DNA of 64,000 nt from Candidatus Melainabacteria bacterium. Its GTDB lineage: Bacteria > Cyanobacteriota > Vampirovibrionia > Obscuribacterales > Obscuribacteraceae. The notes beneath the pieces were generated by a model. The model was not told the origin of the DNA. It saw only the letters and a list, made by a program, of their open reading frames with translations, and did no database searches. Below are positions 36,462-45,217 of this stretch, piece by piece (position 1 is the stretch's first letter; the number at the start of each line of letters is the position of its first letter). The translations under genes were made by a program, and so were the position numbers. The stretch is from NCBI GenBank assembly GCA_003153555.1, contig PLZS01000048.1, positions 62,001-126,000 on the forward strand, in the 5' to 3' direction.

Positions 36462-36703
36462 CCGCTCAATATCAACTTATGCTTCGCGTTTTGGCACTTC
36501 AACGAATAGCTTGGAGCAAAAGTCCTGATCGAGGCTCCGCCTAACATGCGCAAAGTCGCCGACCTTTGAGGGGATACAGAACTCGTAGGTGTAGTGATTG
36601 AGTCTACGCGGAAGGCGTTGAGCATCTCCATGGTGTCACATACGCACTAGCATTGGGCACTCAGTCGAAGACATTGATGAGCAGTTCGTCTAAGTGGTGC
36701 GGA

Positions 36704-37738
36704 CTAATGGATTCGCGGACGAAAAAAGTCTTGTTGCGGAGTGCGGAAGGCAGAAGCAGCCAGCTCTCCCTTCAATACTCTTGATAGCAATAAGTAGGGG
36801 ATTGAATGTCCAAATCTGCGATGGTCTTCCGCTTCGAAGTTGATGATTTCAATGCCTTCGATTGTTTGTGATTTAGTGGCAGAACCGACTCGGTATGAGC
36901 CATGAACGAAGTTGGAGATAGAAATTCTCTTGTCTTTGGAGGAGACATAGATGCGCACGTCAGACGCCAATCTGCGCACTAGCGGCGCTTGTTCTGCAAA
37001 GATATCCCGGTCGATGTCTGGGGAACACATCAAAACTCGGCCAAATTTTGGGAAGTCAGTTAGAGTTCGATCGAAGGCAAGCGTTTGAAAGGCTGAAGTC
37101 ATAACCTTCGCGCCTATGCTGTGAGACAAGATTGTGATGTTCTTGTTTTGAATGTGACTACCCAAGTCAGTCAAAAAGGAGGCGAGGTGTGGACCTGCCC
37201 ATTCGGCATTCGTTTCATCGACAAAATATTTGAGGTAACTATTGCGAGCCGGCCAGGTAAATAGGACGATTGGTCGGTCTAGACCATTCGCTGTTTCGAA
37301 GCCTAAGTCGATTGAACTTTTAAAATCGCGATGATAACCGTGAAGAAAAATGACTGCCTCACCTTTATCGAATTTTGCAAGTTCGCTGAAGAACTGTTCC
37401 GGCGAGCTGAAGATAAGCGTTTTTAGCTTATTGCCTGAATCGGCATCCGGATAACTGATGCCGTAACTCAATGTCTGTGAGCGCCCATCTACAAATCGAA
37501 CTTTGTCTCCTTCAACTGTTTCTTTGCGGTCGGAGACAAAAAACACTGGATTTCTGGAAGTCGTCTTAATTTGCTCAGTCCCGATCTGCGTGATGGCAAG
37601 TTCACCGGCTTGGGCACTTGTTCCGCAGTTGATGGAGACGGCGCAACAAAGCAGAAAAGCTCCCAGAAAGCGCAACGCCATGGTCTGAACTAAGCGCCGA
37701 GACGTGAACTTTCTATGGGTAGTGTGAATGCTGTTCAA
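36704..37738 (-). CDS. Secreted DUF900-type alpha/beta hydrolase
   Basis: N-terminal signal sequence (MALRFLGAFLLCCAVSINCG about 20-39), then a DUF900 alpha/beta hydrolase: the oxyanion HG motif in VIFLHGYHRDF, RPIVLFTWPA, the nucleophile elbow LSHSIGA (Ser near 205), SPDIDRDIF, and a C-terminal His in RRFGHSIPYL. The triad appears intact. The family is often annotated as esterase or lipase of unknown substrate. Standalone; the next gene (67 aa) is 74 bp upstream on the same strand. Confidence 0.8.
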   Translation of the reverse strand: MNSIHTTHRKFTSRRLVQTMALRFLGAFLLCCAVSINCGTSAQAGELAITQIGTEQIKTTSRNPVFFVSDRKETVEGDKVRFVDGRSQTLSYGISYPDADSGNKLKTLIFSSPEQFFSELAKFDKGEAVIFLHGYHRDFKSSIDLGFETANGLDRPIVLFTWPARNSYLKYFVDETNAEWAGPHLASFLTDLGSHIQNKNITILSHSIGAKVMTSAFQTLAFDRTLTDFPKFGRVLMCSPDIDRDIFAEQAPLVRRLASDVRIYVSSKDKRISISNFVHGSYRVGSATKSQTIEGIEIINFEAEDHRRFGHSIPYLLLSRVLKGELAASAFRTPQQDFFRPRIH

Positions 37739-37812
37739 CTGCGTGTCCTACTTCCGCACGGCTCCTCATATATTCATTCTGCGTCGAAACTGCGATTCAG
37801 TCAATGGTACGG

Positions 37813-38016
37813 CTAATGGAGGTTTCCCCAATCAGAACGTTTATCCCGAATTTCGGCAGTATCCGTCGTTGTTTTCTTAGACAAATTGACCAACGTATTC
37901 GTTAGTGCAACGAGGTATAACCGCTCTTCATAAGGTTTTCCGATAGTTGTTCGAGACTCGATCACTTTCAGCAAAGCCTCGTATGAAACGCCGTTTGGTG
38001 CGCTTTCGTAATTCAT
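37813..38016 (-). CDS. Small hypothetical protein, 67 aa
   Basis: Polar 67-residue helix-rich protein (YEALLKVIESRT, ERLYLVALTNTLVNLSKKT) with no cysteine, signal or membrane segment. GGAG lies about ten bases before the ATG. I do not recognise it. It lies between the DUF900 hydrolase and polX genes on the same strand. Confidence 0.5.
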   Translation of the reverse strand: MNYESAPNGVSYEALLKVIESRTTIGKPYEERLYLVALTNTLVNLSKKTTTDTAEIRDKRSDWGNLH

Positions 38017-38091
38017 GATGCTGTCACTCCGATTGAACTGATTTGGAAGACGCTCAGATCACAGCATGTGTTCCTAGAGATTCAAGCTGGC

Positions 38092-39810
38092 CTAGCGAAC
38101 TGGTGCTACGGCTTTTTGAAACTGATCAGTAGGCAATGTATTGAGCACTTCCGACCGGGACAGTCCTCCTCGTCGAGCCATGTGGATTCCGTACTTGAGA
38201 TTGTGCAGATCTTTGATGCCATGCGCGTCTGTCGAAATCACAAATTTGATTCCGCGCTTACGTGCAAGCTTGATCCAGCGAGCCTCCATGTCCAACCTGT
38301 AAGGGTCGCCGTTCACTTCAATTGCGACATTGGATTCCGCCGCAGCGTCTAACACCTCTTCTAGGCGGCACGACAACGGTGGGCGCCTGAGAACCAGCCG
38401 GCCAAGAGCATGTCCCCAAATTTTGAACTGAGGAAGGCGCATACAATGAATCAATCTTTTCGTCATTTGGTCCTCATCCATTTTCAATCTTGAGTGGATG
38501 CTGCCGATCAAGATATCGAACTTGTCCAAAACATGATCAGGATAATCCAGTGCTCCCGAGTCCAAAATATCCGATTCGGTACCGCGCAATAATTTGATCT
38601 TGACTCGTTCTTGCACTTGATCGATTTCTTCCCACTGCCGCTTTAGCTGTTCTATAGTCACTCCACCTGCATAGTGAGCAGCTGGTGAGTGGTCTGTGAT
38701 CGTTATATATTTCATACCCATGGCTTCGGCTGCCAGAGCCATTTCTTCGATGCTGTTTTTGCCATCAGAGTAAGTCGAGTGGCAATGAGTCATACCTTGA
38801 ATATGCTCAATTTCGACTAGATCCGAAAAGTCATTTCCTGAGGCTACTTCCTGCAATTCACCATTTGCTTCTCTCAACTCAGGTGGAATGTAGGGCAATC
38901 CCAGTTCCTTATAAATGTCTTGCTCTGACTGGCAGGCAATTTTCTTCGTGCCCTTAAACAGTCCCGTCACTCCGAGCCTGAGTCCTTTTCCCTTGGCTAA
39001 GGCTTGGACCTCCTCAATATGGCTGTCGGAGCCAGTTTCCATAAACTCCGCATAGGGGAATTGTTCAGAGTTCGTGATCAACAGTTTAACCCTCAGCCCG
39101 TTCGCCAGGCGTGCAACCGCCCGTGATTCTTCGCTGATTTCCATTTTGGTCACAAGAGGAAATTTTTCCAGCGCTTCAATCGCCTTGGCCGGCTCGTTTG
39201 ACGTAATGATCAGATTGATGTTCTTGATCGTTTCCTTCCACCTACGCATTGACCCTGCCACGGTCACTGAAGTTACCCCTGGTGCCCATTTGAAATAATC
39301 TGTCAGCTGCTTTGATAGGTGTCGTGCGTCGAGCAAAAGAATGCTCTCATCTTTAGTTTCGTATTCCTTAATACCTTCGAGAATTTTTTGCTGGGTCTTT
39401 TCTCCAAATCCCTTTATTTTGCTGACAGCTCCTAGATCGCATGCGGACTGAAGCTCGGCGATGCTGCTTATGCCAAGCGCGTCGTGAAGGGCTTGCACCT
39501 TTTTTGTGCTCAACCCAGGTATTTGAGAAAGCTCGATTATGCCCGGTGGGAGTTCGTTTCTCAGTTCATCGAGCAGTGAAGAGCGCCCTGTGTTATAGAG
39601 CTCAGCAATCTTCGCCGCCAGCACTTCACCGATACCTCGCACTTTAGTGAGCTGCTTATCGTCCACAATCTGCCCTAAATCCTCTACAATGCCCTCAACT
39701 GCCGCGGCACCATTTTCATAAGCACGAGCTTTGTACGGGTTCTCACCCTTCAGTTCGAGCAAGACTCCGATTTCGCGCAGAGCGTTAGCGATGGCAAACT
39801 TATCGAGCAA
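38092..39810 (-). CDS. polX: PolX-family protein: inactive-looking polymerase domain + PHP nuclease
   Basis: The TTG at 39810 is chosen because AGGGGG lies just upstream and the product then begins LDKFAIANALREIG, the normal PolX N-terminus. Domains: HhH 8-kDa-like region (about 1-140), nucleotidyltransferase (about 160-290), PHP (about 335-570). The polymerase site, normally AGS.RR...GDIDLL, reads AGSMRRWKETIKNINLIIT, so both catalytic Asp are Asn; the third Asp (GVQVDLRV) is Lys in GLRVKLLI. The PHP metal motifs look complete (HCHSTYSDG, TDHS, GTESDI, GSIHSRL, EVNG, STDAH). It should act as a 3'-5' exonuclease or phosphoesterase, not a polymerase. Confidence 0.85.
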   Translation of the reverse strand: MLDKFAIANALREIGVLLELKGENPYKARAYENGAAAVEGIVEDLGQIVDDKQLTKVRGIGEVLAAKIAELYNTGRSSLLDELRNELPPGIIELSQIPGLSTKKVQALHDALGISSIAELQSACDLGAVSKIKGFGEKTQQKILEGIKEYETKDESILLLDARHLSKQLTDYFKWAPGVTSVTVAGSMRRWKETIKNINLIITSNEPAKAIEALEKFPLVTKMEISEESRAVARLANGLRVKLLITNSEQFPYAEFMETGSDSHIEEVQALAKGKGLRLGVTGLFKGTKKIACQSEQDIYKELGLPYIPPELREANGELQEVASGNDFSDLVEIEHIQGMTHCHSTYSDGKNSIEEMALAAEAMGMKYITITDHSPAAHYAGGVTIEQLKRQWEEIDQVQERVKIKLLRGTESDILDSGALDYPDHVLDKFDILIGSIHSRLKMDEDQMTKRLIHCMRLPQFKIWGHALGRLVLRRPPLSCRLEEVLDAAAESNVAIEVNGDPYRLDMEARWIKLARKRGIKFVISTDAHGIKDLHNLKYGIHMARRGGLSRSEVLNTLPTDQFQKAVAPVR

Positions 39811-40046
39811 AAATCCCCCTGCGGTAATTGTCTCTCCTAAGACTAGACGCGGATTACTTCCACGAGTTTCCAAAACTGGACGCTCACCGTTCTACAGCTT
39901 CGGAAGAGTAGAATCCTGCACCAAATCCGATGCCGCCTCTTACACAAAATGTGCCTGCCTTATTAATAACTACAGACAGTGCCGATATTTCCGGGCACTC
40001 TTGATCAACTGCACGCCTAACTTTGGCTAAATTTTTTCGGAAAGTT

Positions 40047-40307
40047 TCAAGCCTTGTGACCTGGCGAAACGACAGAAGGCACTTGCTGATGTTGTTGGGA
40101 CTCCCTGATGCGAGCCATGTCATTGGCGTGTTGAACGTCCTGCTGGTGTTGCACTTGAGCAGCCCTTTCGCGAGCAGCGTCTTGTTGATGTTGGAGTTGA
40201 GCAGCCCTTTCTCGAGGAGCATCTTGCTGCTGTTGTGTGCTCTGGTTGTTTTGGACAACTCCTCTTTCACGGTTGTTGACCATTGAGATGAGGTTGCTGT
40301 TGCTCAC
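40047..40307 (-). CDS. Gln-rich repeat protein or displaced tail of the LysM gene
   Basis: GTG-started 86-residue frame with a 14-16-residue repeat (RERAAQLQHQQDAA, RERAAQVQHQQDVQ) predicted to be helical and Q-rich. It has no RBS of note and begins inside the end of another N/Q-rich frame (40275-40520: INNRIVNNTIINETINN...VTEPVHRL), which in turn overlaps the LysM ORF end. All three are on the minus strand. It may be the C-terminal part of a single ancestral LysM protein separated by frameshifts, or an independent small gene. Confidence 0.35.
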   Translation of the reverse strand: MSNSNLISMVNNRERGVVQNNQSTQQQQDAPRERAAQLQHQQDAARERAAQVQHQQDVQHANDMARIRESQQHQQVPSVVSPGHKA

Positions 40308-40457
40308 CAGTGAAACGCGGTTGTTGACCGATTGGAAGTGTCTGAGCCGGATTAATTACTGGTCTATCTTGTCTGCCGTGCTGTATGCCCGTAATAGGCG
40401 CAGGTTCAGTCAAACGGTGTACCGGCTCTGTCACCTGAACCGTTCTCCTGGAATTGT

Positions 40458-41027
40458 TTACATTTTTTGTGTTGTTGATTGTCTCATTGATGATTGTATT
40501 ATTGACGATTCTGTTGTTGATGGATTTGGTTCATACCCTGTGGTTGCGTCAGGCGATTGGATAATGTCTGTGGAACGATACTCTGGGTCGACAGATGCTT
40601 CCCTTGAAACTTGCCTGTAGGTCTGATCTCTGTTCGATGGTGGCACGTTGACAGCAGCGTCGGTGTTGGAATTGAGCCTAAGTTGATCGCCGGCATGGAT
40701 GAGGTCGGGATTATCAATTAGTCTGGGGTAAGCATCCGCATTGCTCTGGATTATTTGGCTGATTTCTTGTTTGACACTAGCGGCGTCTGTTGAACAATTT
40801 TGTGCTCTCAGTGCCCGTCGAGCAATGTCATAGATTGTGTCACCGTCTTTGACAATATAAAGGCCGTCTTGGGTAACCTCTAGATCAGCGTTCTTTTGAT
40901 TGGCGTGCGCGGCTCGCCATTCTTTACGTTCACGTGATAGGTCTGGATGCCAATCGTTCCCTTGTGACTGCACTCCATTTTGTCGAGCAAAATTATCGCG
41001 ACCCGAGTCGAAGCTTGAATTAGCCAT
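40458..41027 (-). CDS. LysM-domain protein
   Basis: One LysM domain spans about 50-105: YIVKDGDTIYDIARRALRAQ then an insertion, ISQIIQSNADAYPRLIDNPD and LIHAGDQLRL. LysM binds peptidoglycan-type glycans. There is no signal peptide, so it may be exported by another route or act inside the cell. ATG 41027 is preferred to the TTG 15 codons upstream. The ORF ends in a polar Ser/Thr/Gln tail, while the +1 frame continues as N-rich sequence; see the entry at 40047. It is divergent from the secreted protein at 41475. Confidence 0.7.
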   Translation of the reverse strand: MANSSFDSGRDNFARQNGVQSQGNDWHPDLSRERKEWRAAHANQKNADLEVTQDGLYIVKDGDTIYDIARRALRAQNCSTDAASVKQEISQIIQSNADAYPRLIDNPDLIHAGDQLRLNSNTDAAVNVPPSNRDQTYRQVSREASVDPEYRSTDIIQSPDATTGYEPNPSTTESSIIQSSMRQSTTQKM

Positions 41028-41243
41028 TTTTCTATATTTCTTCTGCTGATGGAATTGCAATAACCGTACCAACTTCCAGCAAACCCGTCGATGCTAGAAA
41101 TACCTACGGCAAAATGAAATTTGCCGCTTTGGGCAGATGCGGCCAATATGAGGCTAGGTGCAGCCTTTGGCTCGGCTGTGCCCGGCCGAACGAGTGACCT
41201 TTGTCCGATAAACCTCAGCAGCTTCATTGGATGAAACTCTTCT

Positions 41244-41260
41244 TGTCACAAGTGAGTCAC
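41244..41260 (+). promoter_or_regulatory. Pair of GTCAC repeats, 11-bp period
   Basis: TGTCACAAGTG followed by AGTCAC gives two hexamers 11 bp apart, like half of the stronger array at 41389. No -10 at the right distance is apparent. It lies in the 447-bp gap between the LysM gene and the secreted-protein gene; apart from this and the array at 41389 I see no further feature there. Confidence 0.25.
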
Positions 41261-41388
41261 GATTTTTCTGATCCTGAATAGAGTACTTATAGTGTTTCAG
41301 TAACATTTACTCAAACCATCAATAGCCTAGATGGCTTGCAGCGCGCTCTTTCTTCGGTGTGGATAGCTTGAAGCTCTTCGGTTTACTG

Positions 41389-41442
41389 TGTCACGACCAT
41401 GTCACTAACGTGTCATCTTGATGTCACGTCAGTCCCTTATCT
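41389..41442 (+). promoter_or_regulatory. Four tandem Pho-box-like repeats and -10 box
   Basis: Four consecutive 11-mers start with TGTCAC, TGTCAC, TGTCAT, TGTCAC (41389, 41400, 41411, 41422). Nine bases after the last hexamer comes TTATCT (41437-41442), a plausible -10. This matches the layout of a PhoB-activated promoter with two adjacent Pho boxes (consensus CTGTCATAAAXCTGTCAY). The start codon of the downstream gene is 33 bp further. Phosphate control is inferred from the pattern only. Confidence 0.6.
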
Positions 41443-41474
41443 TGAATGCACGCTCTCAAGGAAGGATCTATCAA

Positions 41475-42122
41475 ATGCGCTACACCATGTTAGGAATGGC
41501 TCTTGCTGCCCTTGCTCTGATCAGCACTCAGCAATGTTTAGCTCAAGGTCAAAAAATTGGTATGCGCAACGGTTTGCCACCATGCACAATGGATAGCTTT
41601 GTTCACGAAGCGGCAGGCGAAGCCGAACACATTTATGGTGACGAAGGAACGACGGACATTCCACCTTATATGGGCTTCAGCACTGTACATAGAATCAACA
41701 ATGGAATTTTCGATATCAGAGACAAAGGATTAACAACTGGACACGGTTCGTATCTTCCCGATGCTTGGGGTGCGGATGAGTTTATAGCGCCTCCTGGAGA
41801 GTGGAGTCAATCGGGTGCTAACAATGGCAACCGTCAAACCAACGGCGCTGGCAACCAACTGGGTGGTGGTAGTGGTGGCAGCTCAAATGGTGGCAGTGGG
41901 CAACCTGCTCCAGTAACACCTCCATATCAAATCGGACCGGATTGGATCGCTGTTCAGAATACACACAATGGGCAGGTCATGGGATGGATGGCGCCCGGCG
42001 AAACCTTTCAACAATTCTTCTCAGGTCAATCCGGGCACTTGCTGCCAGGCAATGAAGCCGAAGGACAGTACATTCTCCAGAATCAACTGAACGGAATGAC
42101 AAATCCTTCCGAAATGCTTTAA
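41475..42122 (+). CDS. Secreted protein of unknown function with Gly/Ser-rich linker
   Basis: ATG 41475 has AAGGAAGGA nine bases upstream and opens a signal peptide (MRYTMLGMALAALALISTQQCLAQ); the ORF track start (41418) lies within the promoter. The mature protein has an N-terminal globular part (about 25-110), a low-complexity linker (GGGSGGSSNGGSGQP) and a C-terminal part with QIGPDWIAVQNTHNGQVMGW. No family recognised. Strong Pho-box-like repeats upstream suggest induction under phosphate limitation, so a role in scavenging or binding outside the cell is possible but unproven. Confidence 0.7.
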   Translation: MRYTMLGMALAALALISTQQCLAQGQKIGMRNGLPPCTMDSFVHEAAGEAEHIYGDEGTTDIPPYMGFSTVHRINNGIFDIRDKGLTTGHGSYLPDAWGADEFIAPPGEWSQSGANNGNRQTNGAGNQLGGGSGGSSNGGSGQPAPVTPPYQIGPDWIAVQNTHNGQVMGWMAPGETFQQFFSGQSGHLLPGNEAEGQYILQNQLNGMTNPSEML

Positions 42123-42141
42123 CCTGTTTACACGATCATCT

Positions 42142-42177
42142 ATTGCCGTTGCAATATCTAAATGCAGCGGCAATTTG
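42142..42177 (+). terminator. Intrinsic terminator-like hairpin
   Basis: ATTGCCGTTGCA-ATATCTAAA-TGCAGCGGCAAT can form a 12-base-pair stem with one G-T pair, followed by TTTG, 20 bp after the stop of the secreted-protein gene. Confidence 0.65.
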
Positions 42178-42245
42178 ATACCTAGACGCTTCAATTGTTT
42201 GGGCGGCTACCCGATGTACTGTGAGCCAAACAATTGGCGAAGCAT

Positions 42246-43415
42246 CTACTTTGACTTAGACTCTGATGCAGACGTCGACGTAGTGGTTGTAGTCGTGGGT
42301 TTCACTTCTGTTTTCGCTTCTTTGGGTAACGATGATGCGGCAACAGACGCAGCAGATAACCCATCTTCAAACGTTTTAGCATGAGTGTATTTTGCAGGAA
42401 TTTTCAGCGCACCACTAGGGTCAATGAAACCGTACTTGCCGTTCACTCTGACAACCGCCCTACCTTCTGAAAAATCAAGAGCTTCAATGAATTTGGGTGG
42501 TATCACTTGCACGCCCTTTTCGTTCAAATACCCCCACTTACCGCCTTCGGCGAGTAAACCGCGGTGTTCTGGAAATTGTTCGCGCGATTCATAGCTCTGT
42601 TTGACGACGAGCACTCCATCTTTATCAACAAAGCCAACTTGCCCGTTCGAGCGAACTTCAGCGATCGAATCCTTAAATGGCCACGCTTTTTCAAATCTTC
42701 TATCAATAACCAACTTGCCTTTGGCATTGACGTAGCCCCATTTGCCTTCAGATGATACAGCTGCATAGCCACCAGAAAATGGTTGTGCCTCGTCGTAGGT
42801 CTGGGGAACGATTTCCTGTCCAGTCTTATCTATGTAGCCCCACTTCCCACCGTTCGGTCTGACGGCAGCAAGACCTTCAGAAAATGGTCCAACTTCATCG
42901 TATTGCGGCTTAACGACTACGGCACCTGTTTTATCGACGAAGCCCCATAGTTCATCACTCTTGATTGCTCCCAATCCTTCCGAAAATTCGGAGGCTTGTT
43001 TAAATTGTGGTTTGATCACAAGTTGACCGGCGCCATCTATGTAGCCCCACTTGTAATCGTCAACGACCGCTGCCATACCATCGGAAAATTTACGCACTCT
43101 TTTATAGATAGGCTGGATCGACACTGCACCTGTCTTGTCTATAAATCCCCATTGATCCCCGAACTCGACGGCAGCCTTTTTCTCAGAAAAGGTATCGGCT
43201 TGATCGAATTGAGGCTTAATTGCCCATTTGCCGGCATGATCCAGGTAGCCCCAACGCTCTCCGCTGATAGCGACTGGCGCAGCAACCGGTACTGTTTTTA
43301 CTTCACTGGTTGTTGTCGAAGTAGTGGAATTGCAGCCGGATAGTAAGGAGATACAAATTGCGAAAGGTGCAGCAAACTGGAAGTATTTGACCATGGTTCT
43401 CTTTTTACTCAACAT
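42246..43415 (-). CDS. WG-repeat lipoprotein
   Basis: Lipobox LLSGC follows a hydrophobic stretch, predicting an envelope lipoprotein (ATG 43415 or 43394). After a Thr/Val linker, about nine WG beta-repeats fill residues 50-345 (pattern WGYIDKTGQ.VIKPQFDEA..FSEGLAAV). WG proteins are likely propeller- or solenoid-like binding modules of unknown ligand. The last about 30 residues are Lys/Thr/Ser-rich. The gene stands alone; no partner is evident. Confidence 0.85.
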   Translation of the reverse strand: MLSKKRTMVKYFQFAAPFAICISLLSGCNSTTSTTTSEVKTVPVAAPVAISGERWGYLDHAGKWAIKPQFDQADTFSEKKAAVEFGDQWGFIDKTGAVSIQPIYKRVRKFSDGMAAVVDDYKWGYIDGAGQLVIKPQFKQASEFSEGLGAIKSDELWGFVDKTGAVVVKPQYDEVGPFSEGLAAVRPNGGKWGYIDKTGQEIVPQTYDEAQPFSGGYAAVSSEGKWGYVNAKGKLVIDRRFEKAWPFKDSIAEVRSNGQVGFVDKDGVLVVKQSYESREQFPEHRGLLAEGGKWGYLNEKGVQVIPPKFIEALDFSEGRAVVRVNGKYGFIDPSGALKIPAKYTHAKTFEDGLSAASVAASSLPKEAKTEVKPTTTTTTSTSASESKSK

Positions 43416-43618
43416 TATCTAAACATACTAAGCTATTTTGTGAAGATCCACTAGCGCTTCCAGTCGTTAGCGCTACATGACAATTGGTTTGTAAGCGTGT
43501 GAACTATATTGAAAAGTTACATACAACATATCAAGGAGTAGAGGTGGTGGCTTATTCCGTGTGGACGTTATGATTGATAAGGGCACCGCAGGCGGTTCCT
43601 AACGTCGGTGAAAGAGAT

Positions 43619-44056
43619 CTAATCAACGTTTTCGACAACGGAACGCCACTTATGAAGATCGGAGAGCGACAGGTTGGAATAGATCAAAAACTGATTTAGA
43701 ACATCCTTATCGAGACTGGTGATCACCGATTGTGGACCTTGTTCGTCTTCGCACATGTTGGCAATGGTATCAAAATACTTGCCAATCAATTGCAGCATTG
43801 CATATTCGTCTTTAGAGTAGCTGCCTTGACTGAGAAGAGCTTGTGCCAATTCCTCTCGCGTTATGCCATTGCCGTTTGGGTCTAGTCGGGAAAAATTTTT
43901 CTCGAGTAACTTTGCAACTGTAGCTCCGTCTAATGGAGCTTCGTTCCCTGTCATAGGCTCCGAATCGGCTTCTGTCGTTCTCAACTGACCAAGCACATCT
44001 TGAAATGCATGCTGAGCCGCTTCGCGACGCTTATTGTGAGTCTCTTCCTCGGGCAT
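43619..44056 (-). CDS. EF-hand-like protein, 145 aa
   Basis: Residues 59-69 read DPNGNGITREE within helix-loop-helix context (LLEKNFSRL...LAQALLSQG), an EF-hand motif with one residue fewer than the canonical 12-residue loop, so calcium binding is uncertain. No second motif, signal or membrane segment. TGAGGA lies nine bases before ATG. Intracellular. The hairpin array lies just upstream, between it and the GNAT gene. Confidence 0.6.
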   Translation of the reverse strand: MPEEETHNKRREAAQHAFQDVLGQLRTTEADSEPMTGNEAPLDGATVAKLLEKNFSRLDPNGNGITREELAQALLSQGSYSKDEYAMLQLIGKYFDTIANMCEDEQGPQSVITSLDKDVLNQFLIYSNLSLSDLHKWRSVVENVD

Positions 44057-44139
44057 GTTTTTTCCTCAAATGACAATATTCTTGCATGTTGTTCAAGGTG
44101 AAAGAAAGCTCGGTCTCACAATGTTGAGGAAACCTATTG

Positions 44140-44257
44140 TGCAGCAAGCTGCTCGGCTACTGCAGCAAGCTGCCCGACTTATCCTAGGACAGTCTATGCA
44201 GCAAAGCTGCCCGACTTATCCTAGGATAGTCTATGCAGCAAAGCTGCCCGACTTATC
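44140..44257. repeat. Tandem hairpin array, 36-37-bp unit
   Basis: GCAGCAAGCTGC occurs at 44141 and 44162, and GCAGCAAAGCTGC at 44198 and 44235. The last three copies share flanks CCCGACTTATCCTAGGA and TCTATGCAGC with unit length 36-37 bp; the last unit runs into the stop codon of the GNAT gene. Each unit can fold into a GCAGC/GCTGC hairpin. They may act as transcription or mRNA-stability barriers at the end of the ATP-grasp/GNAT transcript. Confidence 0.8.
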
Positions 44258-45191
44258 GCCAGTCATCAATCACGAAGACATCTGGACGGCAAAAACCGGG
44301 TTCATTTGGTTTTTGCATATAGACACCAAGATGGTCTGTTTTGAATCCAGATGAGAGCATGCAGTCATAAGCAGCATCACGAGCGGTGCTGATTCCGGCT
44401 GAAATTGAAACCATTCCAGCTTTGCGAGCAGTTGCTTCACAGGCGATCAGTAGACTGTTGAAGAGTATTGTGGTGTTTGGACACATTCGAGCAGCCGCGA
44501 ATTTGATATACATCGAATCGCGCTTTGCTTCCGAACCCGTTCCATAGTGGCAAATTGCGAAACCATCAAGAGTGTCCGAACCGATGAAAATTGTGTCACC
44601 AATTCCTAGTTCATGCACGGCGCAAATTTCCTTTTGCAGATCCAGTCCCTCGTAAATCTCCCCGGTCAGTTCCCGCGCTGATTGACGGAAGTCGAACTGT
44701 TCAATCTCTTTAAAATCAGAGTATCGCCACATGCGCACTTCTTTTGACGCCTCGTGTGCCAAATTCTTCGTCATTATCGCTGTCAGAAACCTGGGCATGA
44801 AGCCAAATTTTCTGTACAGATGAATGTGCTGTGGGCTTTGTGCGAAGGTAAATAGACCGGCGTGAGTAACATTGCGTTTGTGAAACAGACTCATGACTGG
44901 CATGAGCAGCTGTTGTGCTACGCCTTTGCCCCAATAGTCAGGAGAGACAGCCAGTGGTCCAAAATAACCAAAACTACCCCAGGTCGTCGACAGATTGACG
45001 CCGATTAGTTTGCCGTCTTCCTCGGCACCATATACGCCATCAGGGTCGATCAGAAAGCGGCACATTAGACTGCCACCGTCAAAAAACATATCTGGATCGG
45101 GAATGCCAATCTTTTCACTAAAACTTGTTTTGATTATGTGCTCAGTTGCGGCATAATCATCGCTTGTTAGTTGTCTAATTATGGCGGACAC
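44253..45191 (-). CDS. GNAT-family acetyltransferase
   Basis: GNAT fold with acetyl-CoA motif A in AVSPDYWGKGVAQQLLMPVM (Q/RxxGxG/A) at about 90-110, followed by FTFAQSPQHIHLYRKFGF. The C-terminal about 150 residues (FIGSDTLDGFAICHYG, NTTILFNSLLIACEATARKA) look like a second, degenerate GNAT-like unit. GTG 45191 has GGGAG five bases upstream and fits the family start. It follows the ATP-grasp gene within 26 bp, so the two probably act in one small-molecule pathway. Substrate unknown. Confidence 0.8.
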   Translation of the reverse strand: MSAIIRQLTSDDYAATEHIIKTSFSEKIGIPDPDMFFDGGSLMCRFLIDPDGVYGAEEDGKLIGVNLSTTWGSFGYFGPLAVSPDYWGKGVAQQLLMPVMSLFHKRNVTHAGLFTFAQSPQHIHLYRKFGFMPRFLTAIMTKNLAHEASKEVRMWRYSDFKEIEQFDFRQSARELTGEIYEGLDLQKEICAVHELGIGDTIFIGSDTLDGFAICHYGTGSEAKRDSMYIKFAAARMCPNTTILFNSLLIACEATARKAGMVSISAGISTARDAAYDCMLSSGFKTDHLGVYMQKPNEPGFCRPDVFVIDDWR

Positions 45192-45217
45192 TATCACTCC
45201 CTTGCCTTCGAGCAAGA

